Below are positions 1 through 9,209 of a stretch of 64,000 bases of DNA, one piece after another; the stretch's first letter is position 1, and each line of letters begins with the position of its first letter. The stretch is taken from assembly GCF_040207125.1 (NCBI RefSeq), contig NZ_CP157940.1:1488001-1552000 (forward strand). The letters are read 5' to 3'. Source of the DNA: Lacrimispora sp. BS-2 (GTDB lineage Bacteria; Bacillota; Clostridia; Lachnospirales; Lachnospiraceae). The position numbers were made by a program, and so were the translations under genes. Below the pieces are notes generated by a model that was given only the letters and a program-made list of their open reading frames with translations, ran no database searches and was not told where the DNA came from.

Positions 1-146
1 AGCTTTAAGTTTCTGAAATCATCGCTTTCCCAGGTATAAGCGTCAAGCTGGTAAAAGGTAGGATTATTATACAGGTAATCGATCATGGTTACCTGGAAAA
101 CGGAAAGGATCAGGATGAAAAGAAGAATCACCATCATATCAGTCAT
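1..146 (-). CDS. Partial unknown membrane-anchored protein (5' end only)
   Basis: An open minus-strand frame starts at an ATG at 146 and runs off the left edge, giving 48 visible codons. Residues 4-20 are a continuous hydrophobic stretch (MMVILLFILILSVFQV), as in a signal anchor or first membrane segment, followed by a polar, aromatic region. It diverges from ylbJ with only about 40 bp between the two starts. There is no convincing ribosome-binding site and the AT-rich spacer leaves little room for a promoter, so the start and even the gene are uncertain. I do not recognise the product. Confidence 0.35.
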   Translation of the reverse strand, partial: MTDMMVILLFILILSVFQVTMIDYLYNNPTFYQLDAYTWESDDFRNLK

Positions 147-188
147 GCCATTTCATATAATTATATAAAACAATCTATTCAGGTGTAC

Positions 189-1115
189 ATGAAAAAATCC
201 TTTTTCCGTCTTCTTTCCGTTGCCGCCTTGGTTCTGCTGCTTTTATTTCCGGCCATTGCCTTTGAAGGGGCAAGAAACGGACTTGTTTTATGGGGCTCTG
301 TGGTCGTGCCCACTCTTTTGCCCTTTATGATATGCTCGAATGTCATTGTGGCCTTAAATGCAATCCACATCCTTATTTTTCCTGTCAGAAGGATCCTTCA
401 CCGGTTCTTCTGTCTTTCGGATGCCGGAAGCTATACACTTATCTCCGGTCTCCTCTGCGGTTATCCCATGGGAGCAAGGACCTGCAGTGATTTTATGGAT
501 CATAAACGCATCTCGGAAAAAGAAGGAAAATATCTTTTAGCCATATGCAATCATCCCAGCCCCATGTTTTTATTAGGTTATGCCGCCGGGGGACTTCCCC
601 CGTCAGTACCGGCCTGGCTCCTTCTTGCCTGTGTCTACCTGCCCATATTTCCTGTTTCCATAGCCGCCCGGAGCTGTTATGGCATAAACGGGCCTGCCCA
701 GTCCCTTCCTATAACCAGAGAATCCCCCAAATCTTTTGATGACAGCCTGATAGATTCCTGCGAAGTCATGGTAAAAATCGGGGGATATATCATGCTTTTT
801 TCCATCCTGGCCCTTTACATAACTACGATTCCCATAGACCTTCCCCAATATAAGGCTCTTATCCTGGGATTTGTTGAGATCACCACAGGGATCAAGGCCG
901 TTTCCCAAGCCTTTTCAGGGATGTCCGGCGGCTTATGGATCGGGGCTGTAACCGCATTCGGAGGATTATCCGGTATCTTCCAGACAAAGAGTGTTATAAA
1001 AAATGCCGGATTATCCATCCGGCACTATGTAGCTTGGAAAGTACTTCACAGCTTCCTTACCATCATATTTTTTATTCTGTTGTCCCGTCTTCTTCTGCTC
1101 CTGCCATGGGCGTGA
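189..1115 (+). CDS. ylbJ: Sporulation integral membrane protein YlbJ
   Basis: A polytopic membrane protein of about 308 residues with a long hydrophobic N-terminus and repeated membrane segments separated by short Gly/Pro-rich loops (for example SGLLCGYPMGARTCSDF near residue 90). This pattern fits the YlbJ/nucleoside-recognition (Gate) family needed for spore cortex formation in Bacillus. It is shorter than the roughly 400 residues I expect for Bacillus YlbJ. A GTG at 183 in the same frame is an alternative start; the ATG at 189 is preferred as it begins the positively charged signal region. It faces coaD and rsmD, a grouping common in clostridia. Its 3' end overlaps the convergent coiled-coil gene by 44 bp. 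Confidence 0.75.
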   Translation: MKKSFFRLLSVAALVLLLLFPAIAFEGARNGLVLWGSVVVPTLLPFMICSNVIVALNAIHILIFPVRRILHRFFCLSDAGSYTLISGLLCGYPMGARTCSDFMDHKRISEKEGKYLLAICNHPSPMFLLGYAAGGLPPSVPAWLLLACVYLPIFPVSIAARSCYGINGPAQSLPITRESPKSFDDSLIDSCEVMVKIGGYIMLFSILALYITTIPIDLPQYKALILGFVEITTGIKAVSQAFSGMSGGLWIGAVTAFGGLSGIFQTKSVIKNAGLSIRHYVAWKVLHSFLTIIFFILLSRLLLLLPWA

Positions 1116-1653
1116 CTGCTCCTGTCAGCTCCTGGCGGTTAGAGGAAACAATATCATAGCTTGACTGCATGGAAGTCATAAAGGCATCAAAACGGCCTTG
1201 TGCCCCTTCCATGGAATGACTGATTATTGTCTGAAGACTCTTTAACATATCATCCGTATACTGAACAGAGCTTTGTCTGATGCCATTGGCGTCAGATACT
1301 GCCTGTTCCACGATCTGCTGGGCCTGGCCGTTTGCCTGTTCAATGATATCATTGGCCTGGGTGTATGCTTTCTGCATGATCTCATGCTCATTGACCAGCT
1401 CATTTGTCTGAGCATTGGCCTGGGCCAAAATAGAATCCGCCTGCTGGCGGGCTTCATTCATAATGGCATCCCGGTTACTGATGATCTTCTGGTACTGCTT
1501 GATCTCATCCGGAATGCGCAGACGAAGTTCTACCAGAAGCTCTTCAAGTTCATCCCTGTTGACCACGATCTTGCTGTTTGAGAGCGGCTGGTACTTGCAG
1601 CTGTCAATATATTCTTCAATTTCACCGATTAACTGTTCAATTCTGCTCATCAT
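1072..1653 (-). CDS. Coiled-coil protein of unknown function (often named ATPase subunit H-like)
   Basis: 193 residues. The first 65 hold an acidic N-terminal segment. Residues about 65-150 are a long heptad-rich helix dominated by Ala, Gln, Asn and Glu (QANAQTNELVNEHE and similar), and the tail is Thr/Glu-rich. Such proteins are annotated as V-type ATPase subunit H-like or DivIVA-like because of the coiled coil alone; nothing here shows ATPase activity. AAGGAG lies 10 nt before the ATG at 1653. It follows coaD by 20 bp and is probably the last gene of rsmD-coaD. Its last 44 bp overlap the convergent end of ylbJ. Confidence 0.75.
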   Translation of the reverse strand: MMSRIEQLIGEIEEYIDSCKYQPLSNSKIVVNRDELEELLVELRLRIPDEIKQYQKIISNRDAIMNEARQQADSILAQANAQTNELVNEHEIMQKAYTQANDIIEQANGQAQQIVEQAVSDANGIRQSSVQYTDDMLKSLQTIISHSMEGAQGRFDAFMTSMQSSYDIVSSNRQELTGAVTPMAGAEEDGTTE

Positions 1654-1673
1654 AATACGAACACTCCTTACTC

Positions 1674-2162
1674 TTATTTCATTCTATCTTCCATCTTCTT
1701 CTTTACACGCTCCGCAACCCATGCAGGTACAAACGTGTTTATCTCCCCGCCATAGGCGGCAATCTCCTTCACAATGCTGGAACTCAAGTAAGAATATTTT
1801 AAATTCGTCGTCAAAAACACAGTATCAATCTCCGGAGCTATAACCCGGTTTGTCTGTGCGATCTGCAATTCATATTCAAAATCCGTTACAGCCCGAAGCC
1901 CGCGAATGACTGCATCCGCCTGATTAGCTCGTACAAAATCAACTAATAGCCCTCCAAAGGACTTCACCTCTACATTGGGAATATCTTTGGTAAGGCTCTT
2001 TAACATATTAACACGTTCTTCTACAGAAAACAACGGCGTTTTTGAATTATTATTTAAAACTCCAATGATCAGATGATCCGACATTCTGGCGGAACGTTCA
2101 ATAATATCCAAATGGCCAAAAGTCACCGGATCAAAGCTTCCCGGATACACTGCTTTTCTCAT
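1674..2162 (-). CDS. coaD: Phosphopantetheine adenylyltransferase
   Basis: 162 residues, the normal length for CoaD, which transfers AMP from ATP to 4'-phosphopantetheine in the penultimate step of coenzyme A synthesis in the cytoplasm. The nucleotidyltransferase signature is clear: [12 protein letters not shown] at residues 6-17, with TFGH as the T/HxGH nucleotide-binding motif, and the second conserved block [11 protein letters not shown] near residue 125. The start codon overlaps the rsmD stop by 4 bp (ATGA), so the two are translationally coupled. Confidence 0.97.
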   Translation of the reverse strand: MRKAVYPGSFDPVTFGHLDIIERSARMSDHLIIGVLNNNSKTPLFSVEERVNMLKSLTKDIPNVEVKSFGGLLVDFVRANQADAVIRGLRAVTDFEYELQIAQTNRVIAPEIDTVFLTTNLKYSYLSSSIVKEIAAYGGEINTFVPAWVAERVKKKMEDRMK

Positions 2163-2740
2163 ACGATTTCTTCCTTTTCCTTTAGCTCTTTCTTTGCAGC
2201 AAACAAATGCTTATTCGTCTTATAATCCTTTTCCCTTATAATCCGGTATCCCAGATTCTCCAGATAATCAAAGGAGGTTTCCAAAGAGGCTTCCACGATA
2301 ATGGTCGTATCCTCATCAATCAGGCTGGAACCGGCCAGATACTCCAGGACCTTTTTTTCCCAATCATTATTATAGGGAGGGTCCATAAATACAAAATCAA
2401 ACACATACCCTTTCCCTTCCAGTCTTCTAAGTCCTGTCATGATGTCGCAGTTCATCACAACAGCCCCGTCTTCCAGTCTTGTGGTCTTTAAATTCTCACG
2501 GATGCATTCTGCTGCTTTCTGGCTCTGTTCCACCATAACCGCCAGCCTGGCTCCCCGGCTAAGTGCCTCTATTCCAATGGCCCCGCTTCCGGAGAATAAA
2601 TCCAGAAAACAGCAGTCAGGCATGTCCCCATGAATCATATTAAAAAGTGTTTCTTTAATTCTATCTGTGGTAGGCCGTGTATCCTGCCCCTCTATGGTCT
2701 TTAAAACAAGCCTTCTGGCTTTCCCCGCAATTACTCTCAT
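2159..2740 (-). CDS. rsmD: 16S rRNA (guanine-966-N2)-methyltransferase
   Basis: 193 residues of a Rossmann-fold methyltransferase. The SAM-binding motif [13 protein letters not shown] lies at residues 47-59 and the catalytic DPPY at 120-123, both typical of RsmD, which methylates G966 of 16S rRNA. GAGGAAT precedes the ATG at 2740. It is the first gene of a leftward rsmD-coaD-coiled-coil unit. The spore-protein terminator at 2809-2851 separates it from the gene upstream. Confidence 0.95.
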   Translation of the reverse strand: MRVIAGKARRLVLKTIEGQDTRPTTDRIKETLFNMIHGDMPDCCFLDLFSGSGAIGIEALSRGARLAVMVEQSQKAAECIRENLKTTRLEDGAVVMNCDIMTGLRRLEGKGYVFDFVFMDPPYNNDWEKKVLEYLAGSSLIDEDTTIIVEASLETSFDYLENLGYRIIREKDYKTNKHLFAAKKELKEKEEIV

Positions 2741-2808
2741 AACAATTCCTCACTTTATTTTTCCAAACCATTATAGTATGAATCCGAAAGATATACAACT
2801 GATTCCTC

Positions 2809-2851
2809 AAAAAAAATAGGAGCCGCAGCTCCTATAACTGATTATCAGTTA
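2809..2851 (-). terminator. Rho-independent terminator of the spore-protein gene
   Basis: Read on the minus strand there are two adjacent hairpins. The first has a 7-bp stem (TAACTGA/TCAGTTA, loop of 3). The second is AGGAGC-TGCG-GCTCCT, followed directly by a TA and eight T. It lies 90 bp past the spore-protein stop codon. Confidence 0.85.
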
Positions 2852-2940
2852 CGAAACTGCAGCTCCCGGTTTCCCTTCCATTATCCTTTTTTACCTGGCA
2901 TAATGTTTATACAAAGGGTGTTTCTTTGTTTTTTTACAGA

Positions 2941-3144
2941 TTATTTACCTGCCATCTGTCTTTCCTGGGCTTCGATCATCTTCTTAACCATATAGCCGCC
3001 TACGGAACCATTCTGAGCGGAAGTTAAGTTTCCGTTATAACCGTTGGTTAACGGAACACCAATCTCATTGGCAACTTCCATTTTAAAACGATTCATTGCT
3101 TCCTTTGCTTCTGGTACATTTGTAGTATTAGAGCTACCTGACAT
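2941..3144 (-). CDS. Alpha/beta-type small acid-soluble spore protein
   Basis: 67 residues. The family hallmarks are present: EAMNRFKMEVANEIGVPL in the first half, with the Glu-Ile/Val cleavage region used by germination protease, and GSVGGYMVKKMIE in the second. These proteins coat spore DNA and protect it from UV and heat. The start is set by AAGGAGG nine bases before the ATG at 3144; a longer in-frame ATG at 3165 would overlap that site. A GAAT and CATGGTG pair about 16 bp apart, upstream, could be a loose sigma-G promoter, but the match is weak. Intergenic sequence on the other side, to 3326, shows nothing else. Confidence 0.95.
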   Translation of the reverse strand: MSGSSNTTNVPEAKEAMNRFKMEVANEIGVPLTNGYNGNLTSAQNGSVGGYMVKKMIEAQERQMAGK

Positions 3145-3326
3145 AATGATATGCCTCCTTTTCATCTATTCACCATGTTTTGCTTTTTTAATAATTCATG
3201 GTGTGTTTTGTGCTACACTCCTATTATGGCTGGAATAGAATGAAATACACTAGAAGGTTTTTCGTAAAATGTTAATTTTTAGGGAAAAAATCGAGGCTTC
3301 ATAAACATTCTCATGCAGATCCGTTT

Positions 3327-3950
3327 TTAGTCCTCCTGACCAGTCTCCAATATCTTTTCAATATTCGTTTTCACCAACTGGAAGGCAACCTCATTCATGC
3401 CGCTGTTTATGATAACATCCGCCATGGGCTTCGTAGGTTCTACATACAAATAATGCATCGGCTTAACCGTGGTTAAGTACTGTTCCACAACGCCTTCGAT
3501 ATCCCGGCCTCTTTCCTTAACATCCCGGATCACACGGCGAAGAATCCGTTCATCGGCATCAGCTTCCACAAAGATTTTTATATCAAACATGCTCCTTAAG
3601 CGCTCATCTGCAAAAACCAGGATCCCCTCGACTAGAATAACCTTTTTAGGCTCTACCTTCACCACATTTTGTGAACGGTTGTGCATGGAATAATCATAAA
3701 CAGGGCAATCAACAGCTTCTCCTGCCCGCAGCTTACGAAGCTGCTCCAGCAAAAGCTCTGTTTCAAAAGCTTCGGGATGGTCATAATTCATCTTCTTTCT
3801 CTCTTCAAAAGAAATTCCATCCTGCTTTTTATAATAATTATCATGATAAATAACCGCAATATCGTCACAAAATGCAGCCTTTAACCGGTTGGTAAAGGTC
3901 GACTTCCCTGAACCGGTTCCTCCGGCAATTCCAATTAATACACACTTCAT
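3327..3950 (-). CDS. udk: Uridine kinase
   Basis: 207 residues from the ATG at 3950, which has GGAGGAG eight bases upstream; a longer in-frame start at 4016 is not supported. The N-terminus carries the P-loop GGTGSGKST (residues 10-18), followed by the substrate region YHDNYYK and the DHPEAF motif typical of uridine/cytidine kinases. The enzyme phosphorylates uridine and cytidine in pyrimidine salvage. The gene stands between the DUF975 membrane protein and the spore-protein gene. A phosphoribulokinase/uridine kinase family protein acting on another substrate cannot be excluded. Confidence 0.85.
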   Translation of the reverse strand: MKCVLIGIAGGTGSGKSTFTNRLKAAFCDDIAVIYHDNYYKKQDGISFEERKKMNYDHPEAFETELLLEQLRKLRAGEAVDCPVYDYSMHNRSQNVVKVEPKKVILVEGILVFADERLRSMFDIKIFVEADADERILRRVIRDVKERGRDIEGVVEQYLTTVKPMHYLYVEPTKPMADVIINSGMNEVAFQLVKTNIEKILETGQED

Positions 3951-4048
3951 CTTCCGTGCTCCTCCACTTATTTGCCATATAAGCCGCATATCTTCATAAA
4001 TAATCCAAGGGTCCAACCTCTTAAAAAAGAATTGAACCCTTTGATCGT

Positions 4049-4744
4049 TTACTCAAATACAGCCTCTTCCTCATATACAACAGTTTTTGGCTTTACTTCA
4101 TTATAATAATTAGCAAAAGTAACCTTCATATAGGGATAAACATAAATATAAGCCAGGCCACAGGTAACAAGGCCCAAAAGCTGCCATAAAATAAAGGACA
4201 GCTCCAGAACAAAGTATTCCCACTTATTCCCTGCCATCATTTCCTTACTTTCACGGATACACTGCATGATACCTTTACTGGGATCCTCAACCATAATAAA
4301 AATGGCCTGTGAATAGCGGTAAGCAGCTATGATTCCCGGAATGATAAGAAGTAATGCCCATAAGAAAGTAAGCAGGGACACCATAAGAAGCAATCCCAGT
4401 GCTTTAAAAAAATACCTTACGGTGCTGAATAAATCTCCATATGACATAGTATTATCCCTGTTAGCAACCTTTAAACAGTAAGACTGATATCCGAACTGGA
4501 TAATCGTGCTGATAAGAATATTAATAATAAAAAAAACAATGCTGCTGGCAGCAAACGTACCTACCTGGCCTGCATCCCCATAAGCGCCGGCGTTATCTAT
4601 CATTTCCTGCCATATATTCAGAAATCCCTGCACAACAGATAATACAACCATAATGACACCTAAAATTATCGTGACCATATAAGGGCTTACAAGGGCCTCC
4701 CTCATAGCATCTTTTGCATCCATTTTTAAAGCTTTTCTACTCAT
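4049..4744 (-). CDS. DUF975 family integral membrane protein
   Basis: 231 residues with about five to six hydrophobic segments (near 22-42, 68-90, 113-140 and 170-205). The N-terminal KMDAKDAMREA segment before the first membrane span and the internal IPGIIAAYRYSQAIFIM block are typical of the DUF975 family, whose function is not known. GGAGG precedes the ATG. A promoter-like pair lies 44 bp upstream (see 4788-4816). It stands alone between recG and udk. Confidence 0.75.
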   Translation of the reverse strand: MSRKALKMDAKDAMREALVSPYMVTIILGVIMVVLSVVQGFLNIWQEMIDNAGAYGDAGQVGTFAASSIVFFIINILISTIIQFGYQSYCLKVANRDNTMSYGDLFSTVRYFFKALGLLLMVSLLTFLWALLLIIPGIIAAYRYSQAIFIMVEDPSKGIMQCIRESKEMMAGNKWEYFVLELSFILWQLLGLVTCGLAYIYVYPYMKVTFANYYNEVKPKTVVYEEEAVFE

Positions 4745-4787
4745 TACATTCCTCCTGCTTCCATATTCTGATAATTTTACGTAAATA

Positions 4788-4816
4788 AGTTTATCATTTG
4801 CCGTCGATTATTGCAA
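4788..4816 (-). promoter_or_regulatory. Putative sigma-A promoter for the DUF975 gene
   Basis: On the minus strand, TTGCAA at 4816-4811 and TAAACT at 4793-4788 are separated by 17 bp, about 44 bp before the DUF975 start. The -10 box matches only four of six positions. Confidence 0.45.
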
Positions 4817-4854
4817 ATATTTTCTGCAAAAAACATAAGATCAGATGATTTTAA

Positions 4855-6906
4855 CTACAAATTAAGCTTATCATAGCTTTTCTCAAGATACTCTTTTAAC
4901 TTGCCCCTAAGCTCCTGGTGTTCCTCTTTTTCCAGCTCCGGGTCCTCTTCAAAAAGCCGTTTCACTTCATCTGATACGATCTTTAACAGATTGGCATCCG
5001 TAAAAATATCACCAAGCTTAAATTCCAGGTCCCCGCTCTGCCTGATACCGAAAATATCACCGGGCCCCCGAAGCTTTAAATCCTCTGAGGCAATAAAAAA
5101 GCCGTCATTGGACTGATTTAAAATATCCAGACGCTCTTTTGTCCCCTCCTGGTCCGAGGCTCCTACCATAATACAGTATGACTGGTATTTTCCACGCCCT
5201 ACACGCCCTCTCAGCTGGTGAAGCTGAGCCAGGCCAAAGCGCTCTGCATTTTCGATCATCATGACTGTTGCATTGGGAACGTTTACTCCTACCTCGATTA
5301 CAGTTGTGGATACCAGAACCTTGATTTCCCCACAGGCAAATTTCTCCATGATCCCGTTTTTTTCTTTTGGCTTCATTTTCCCGTGAAGGTATTCCACAGA
5401 AATTCCCGGAAGCGCCTCCCTTAAGGTCTTGGTATAATCCACTACATTTTCCGCATCAATCATCTCGCTGGCTTCCACCATAGGGCAGATCACATAGGCC
5501 TGGCGTCCGCTTGCTGTCTCTTTCCGGATAAACTCATAGGCTTTCCCCCGGTAGCCGGTATCCACAACACAGTTTTTAATTGGCAAACGGTTTGCAGGAA
5601 GCTCATCAATAACAGAAATGTCCAGATCCCCATAAATGATAATAGCCAGGGTCCGCGGGATGGGCGTGGCGCTCATTACCAGAACATGAGGCTCCTCACC
5701 CTTTTTCCCCAGCATTTCCCGTTGGCTGACTCCGAACCGGTGCTGTTCATCGGTAATTACCAGCGCCAGATTGTCGTATACTACCTTCTCCTGAATAAGG
5801 GCATGGGTTCCGATAATAACATCCGCCTCATGGGAAGCAATCTTTTCGTAGGCAATCCTTTTTTCCTTTGCCGTCATGGAGCCTGTAACGAGTATGGGTT
5901 TTTTGCCGATCTGATGCATGGCAAACAGCTCTGTCATGGATTCAAAATGCTGCTTTGCCAGTACCTCCGTAGGCGCCATTAATGCTCCCTGATATCCGTT
6001 ATACGCCGCCTGAAGAAGGGCGAGTATGGCGATGATCGTCTTGCCGGAGCCTACGTCCCCCTGAATAAGCCGGTTCATAACACGTCCTCCTGAAAGATCG
6101 CCGTATACCTCATTTAAAACCTTTTCCTGGGCACCAGTCAGGGAATAGGGAAGGCTTTTCTTTAAAGACTCCACCTGGGGAGAGAGATTTAAAATATAAG
6201 CACTTTTTTTATCTTCTCTTTTGTCTCTTAAACGCCGGACCGCCATGAGAAAAAGAAAAAACTCATCAAACACCAGCCTTTTTCTGGCAAATAGCAGTTC
6301 GTTCCGGTCCGTCGGAAAATGAATATGTTCAATGGCAAAATTATATTCCGCCAATTCGTGTTTTTTGCGCAAATCATAAGGCATATAATCCCGCACCATG
6401 CCCCGAAGGCTTAAGGCCTGCCTTTGGGCTCTGACAATAGTTTTATTGCTCAGTCCCTTGGTCTGGCCGTAAACAGGCTGCATGGAATGAATCACCTGCT
6501 CATAGGCCTCTGCCGTAAATACCTCAGGCTGTTCCATGATCAGACGTCCCTTTTTCTTTACCACCCTGCCACGGAAAACAGCCCTCATTCCCGCTTTTAA
6601 AGTGGAGTGAAGGTAGGGCATGTTATACCAGGTAAGCAAAAGGGTTCCCGTCACATCTTTTAAAGTCGTTGTGATGACCTGGATGTGGCTGTACCGCTTT
6701 ACATCCGGAGTCTTATAAAGCATTCCGGCTACGCTCATCACCTGATCCGGCTTAAGATCCCCAATGGGACAAGGCTCTTCATAGGTGTCATAAGCTCTCG
6801 GATAATATTCCAGAAGATCCCCAACGGTTATGACTCCCACCTTTTGAAACAATTTTCCTGTTTTTTCTCCGATTCCCTTTAAGGAATCAATTGGCTCCCG
6901 GTTCAA
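4855..6906 (-). CDS. recG: ATP-dependent DNA helicase RecG
   Basis: 683 residues, normal for RecG, which remodels stalled replication forks and Holliday junctions. An N-terminal wedge/OB-fold region (about 1-190) precedes the helicase core with Walker A GDVGSGKT (283-290), the DEQH box at 386-389, SATPIPRTLA (motif III) and the C-terminal QLRGRVGRG (motif VI). The start is TTG at 6906, with AGGAGG ten bases before it; no ATG lies nearby in frame. It follows fakA and the hairpin at 6942-6972. Confidence 0.96.
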   Translation of the reverse strand: MNREPIDSLKGIGEKTGKLFQKVGVITVGDLLEYYPRAYDTYEEPCPIGDLKPDQVMSVAGMLYKTPDVKRYSHIQVITTTLKDVTGTLLLTWYNMPYLHSTLKAGMRAVFRGRVVKKKGRLIMEQPEVFTAEAYEQVIHSMQPVYGQTKGLSNKTIVRAQRQALSLRGMVRDYMPYDLRKKHELAEYNFAIEHIHFPTDRNELLFARKRLVFDEFFLFLMAVRRLRDKREDKKSAYILNLSPQVESLKKSLPYSLTGAQEKVLNEVYGDLSGGRVMNRLIQGDVGSGKTIIAILALLQAAYNGYQGALMAPTEVLAKQHFESMTELFAMHQIGKKPILVTGSMTAKEKRIAYEKIASHEADVIIGTHALIQEKVVYDNLALVITDEQHRFGVSQREMLGKKGEEPHVLVMSATPIPRTLAIIIYGDLDISVIDELPANRLPIKNCVVDTGYRGKAYEFIRKETASGRQAYVICPMVEASEMIDAENVVDYTKTLREALPGISVEYLHGKMKPKEKNGIMEKFACGEIKVLVSTTVIEVGVNVPNATVMMIENAERFGLAQLHQLRGRVGRGKYQSYCIMVGASDQEGTKERLDILNQSNDGFFIASEDLKLRGPGDIFGIRQSGDLEFKLGDIFTDANLLKIVSDEVKRLFEEDPELEKEEHQELRGKLKEYLEKSYDKLNL

Positions 6907-6941
6907 AGACAGGTTCCCTCCTCTCTTTTTTCCTGCACAGC

Positions 6942-6972
6942 AAAACCGGGCAGACAGGCCTCGTCTGCCCGG
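6942..6972 (-). terminator. Hairpin terminator/attenuator between fakA and recG
   Basis: A perfect 10-bp stem (CCGGGCAGAC/GTCTGCCCGG, 7-nt loop) followed on the minus strand by TTTT. It lies between the fakA stop and the recG start, so it may reduce read-through into recG. The T tract is short. Confidence 0.6.
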
Positions 6973-6996
6973 TATAAAAAATGCCGCTGGCTCTTT

Positions 6997-8670
6997 TTAT
7001 TCTACAGATATAAGATAATAATAAATCGGCTGTCCGCCTGCATGAAGCTCTACCTCGCAGTGGGAAAACAGCTCTTCCGCTTTTTCCTTGAGCTCTTTTG
7101 CATCCGCTTCACTGACATCCTTACCATAATAAACGGTCACTAATTCAGACTCTTCTTCTACCATGGATTTAAGGGCTTCCAGCACCGTGGATTCAACTTC
7201 TTTTCCAACCGCCAGAATTCCATTATCCCCCAATGCCATGATATCTCCTTCCCGGATCTCAATGTCATCGATCATTGTATTCCGGACCGCATAGGTAACT
7301 TGCCCGGTTTTTACGCGGGACATCTCTTCTGTCATGATCTTTTCATTATCCTCCGGTGATAAATCCGGAGCAAAATTGATGATGGCAGTGATTCCCTGAG
7401 GTATGGTCTTTGAAGGAATCACAATGACCTTCTTATCCTCTACCAGGCTTTTTGCCTGCTCGGCCGCCAATATGATGTTTTTATTGTTCGGGAGGATGTA
7501 AATGGTGTCGGCATTTACCCGTTCAATGGCATTCAGCATATCCTCTGTGCTGGGATTCATGGTCTGTCCGCCCTGGATCAGATAGTCTGCACCGATCCCC
7601 CGGAATATTTCATCAAGACCTTCTCCGGCAGAAACGGAAATAAAGCCATAGGGCTTTCTCTGCTCCACCTTTTTTTCGTTCTCAGCCTTCTGCTGAGCCG
7701 CCAGTTTTTCTGATTCTTTAATCAGTTTTTCCTGGTGCTCTTCCCTCATATTATCGATCTTCATACGGGATAAGGAGCCATAAGTAAGGGCCTTCTGGAT
7801 TGCAAGTCCCGGGTCATTGGTGTGGACATGGACCTTTACCACGTCATCGTCCGAAACAACCACAATGGATTCGCCGATGGATTCCAGATATTCCTTAAAT
7901 TCATGCTCCTTCTTATCATCATAGTGATTTTCCAGGTTAATGATGAATTCGGTACAGTAACCGAACCGGATATCAATGTCAGCAGATTGCGCCCCATGGG
8001 CTGCAGCTGAAGCAGCCGGCTGCCTTATAACCTCTACAGATAAGTCCACCTCCTTGCCCATCAGGCAGTCAAAGGCTCCCTTCATTACCTGCATAAGCCC
8101 CTGACCGCCGGAATCCACTACTCCGGCCTGTTTTAAAACCGGAAGCATCTCCGGCGTCTGGCTCAATACGTAATCACCGTGATCGATCACCTTCTGACCG
8201 AACTCAAGGATATCTTCTGTTTCGGTAACCAACTCTGCAGCCTTCTCTGCCATTCCTCTGGCTACAGTGAGAATGGTTCCCTCTTTAGGCTTCATTACCG
8301 CTTTATAAGCAGTTTCCGTTGCCCTTACAAAGGAATTGGCTAAAACGGTGGCAGTCACCTGATTGGCAGCAGCGATCTCTTTTGTGAAACCCCGGAACAA
8401 CTGGGACAGGATCACACCGGAATTTCCTCTCGCTCCTCTTAAAGAACCAGAGGAAATCGCTTTAGCTAACGTTTCCATGGTAGGATTCTCAATGGCGGCA
8501 ACTTCTTTTGCCGCCGCCATGATGGTCATGGTCATGTTGGTTCCGGTATCTCCATCCGGCACTGGAAACACATTCAGTTCGTTAATCCATTCTTTCTTCG
8601 CTTCCAGTCCTTTTGCTCCTGCCAGAAATGCCTTCTGCAGCATTTTGGCGTCTATAAACTTCATACCCAC
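6997..8670 (-). CDS. fakA: DAK-domain fatty acid kinase FakA (YloV family)
   Basis: 557 residues. The N-terminal DhaL-type kinase domain has VPDGDTGTNM (37-46), whose Asp residues bind Mg-ATP in this family, and LRGARGNSGVILSQ near residue 75. The C-terminal half matches the DegV-like/YloV portion. FakA phosphorylates fatty acids held by a FakB (DegV) protein; no FakB is encoded here. The start is GTG at 8670, nine bases after AAGGAGG; the ATG at 8664 is too far from that site. The pairing with the Asp23 gene upstream (14-bp gap) is conserved in Firmicutes. Confidence 0.9.
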   Translation of the reverse strand: MGMKFIDAKMLQKAFLAGAKGLEAKKEWINELNVFPVPDGDTGTNMTMTIMAAAKEVAAIENPTMETLAKAISSGSLRGARGNSGVILSQLFRGFTKEIAAANQVTATVLANSFVRATETAYKAVMKPKEGTILTVARGMAEKAAELVTETEDILEFGQKVIDHGDYVLSQTPEMLPVLKQAGVVDSGGQGLMQVMKGAFDCLMGKEVDLSVEVIRQPAASAAAHGAQSADIDIRFGYCTEFIINLENHYDDKKEHEFKEYLESIGESIVVVSDDDVVKVHVHTNDPGLAIQKALTYGSLSRMKIDNMREEHQEKLIKESEKLAAQQKAENEKKVEQRKPYGFISVSAGEGLDEIFRGIGADYLIQGGQTMNPSTEDMLNAIERVNADTIYILPNNKNIILAAEQAKSLVEDKKVIVIPSKTIPQGITAIINFAPDLSPEDNEKIMTEEMSRVKTGQVTYAVRNTMIDDIEIREGDIMALGDNGILAVGKEVESTVLEALKSMVEEESELVTVYYGKDVSEADAKELKEKAEELFSHCEVELHAGGQPIYYYLISVE

Positions 8671-8684
8671 GGGTAGTTTCCTCC

Positions 8685-9041
8685 TTAATCAATCACTCTT
8701 ACGCCTTCGACAAAAATGTTTATCTTATCTACTGTCATACCTGTGAATTCTTCTACTTTGTATTTTACATTTTCAATCAAGTTATCCGCCACCGCAGAAA
8801 TGCTGACCCCATAGGCTACAATTACATGGAAATCGATGGTGATATGGTTGTCCTGGATGTTCACATTAATACCGTGAGTCAGGCCTTCCCGTTTTAAAAG
8901 CTTAACAAGTCCGTCTTTCATACTGACAGCCGCCATACCGACGATACCAAAGCATTCCACTGCAGTCGTTCCGGCATACATAGCGATAACATCAGGGCTT
9001 ACCTGGATCTCGCCCAGTCTATTGTTAATATAACCCTTCAT
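8685..9041 (-). CDS. Asp23/Gls24 family envelope stress protein (YloU-like)
   Basis: 118 residues with the Asp23 pattern: GEIQVSPDVIAMYAG near the start, then GIVGMA and GINVNIQDNHITIDFHVIV, an alternating beta region, and NIFVEGVRV near the end. Members are small soluble proteins linked to envelope stress and found next to fakA. GGAGG lies seven bases before the ATG. A TGTATAAT extended -10 is 33 bp upstream. Confidence 0.92.
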   Translation of the reverse strand: MKGYINNRLGEIQVSPDVIAMYAGTTAVECFGIVGMAAVSMKDGLVKLLKREGLTHGINVNIQDNHITIDFHVIVAYGVSISAVADNLIENVKYKVEEFTGMTVDKINIFVEGVRVID

Positions 9042-9073
9042 AGTCTTTACCTCCGTTCTTTCTGTCTGATTTG

Positions 9074-9081
9074 ATTATACA
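9074..9081 (-). promoter_or_regulatory. Extended -10 promoter for the asp23-fakA unit
   Basis: TGTATAAT on the minus strand, 33 bp before the Asp23-gene start. A TTGTTT lies 19 bp further upstream, longer than ideal, so the TG extension probably compensates. It is back-to-back with the rpmB promoter. Confidence 0.6.
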
Positions 9082-9120
9082 TGATTTTTCCAAAAAAAGA
9101 AACAAATTTTTAATTTTCAC

Positions 9121-9149
9121 TTGCAAATCCATGTGTTTTCTGTTATCAT
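9121..9149 (+). promoter_or_regulatory. Sigma-A promoter of rpmB
   Basis: TTGCAA (9121-9126) and TATCAT (9144-9149) with a 17-bp spacer, about 60 bp before the rpmB start. Confidence 0.8.
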
Positions 9150-9209
9150 ACATTTGTTGTGGATTTTTCAACCATAAAAAGTCCAAGTCGCTTTTAAGGA
9201 GGTGCAATC

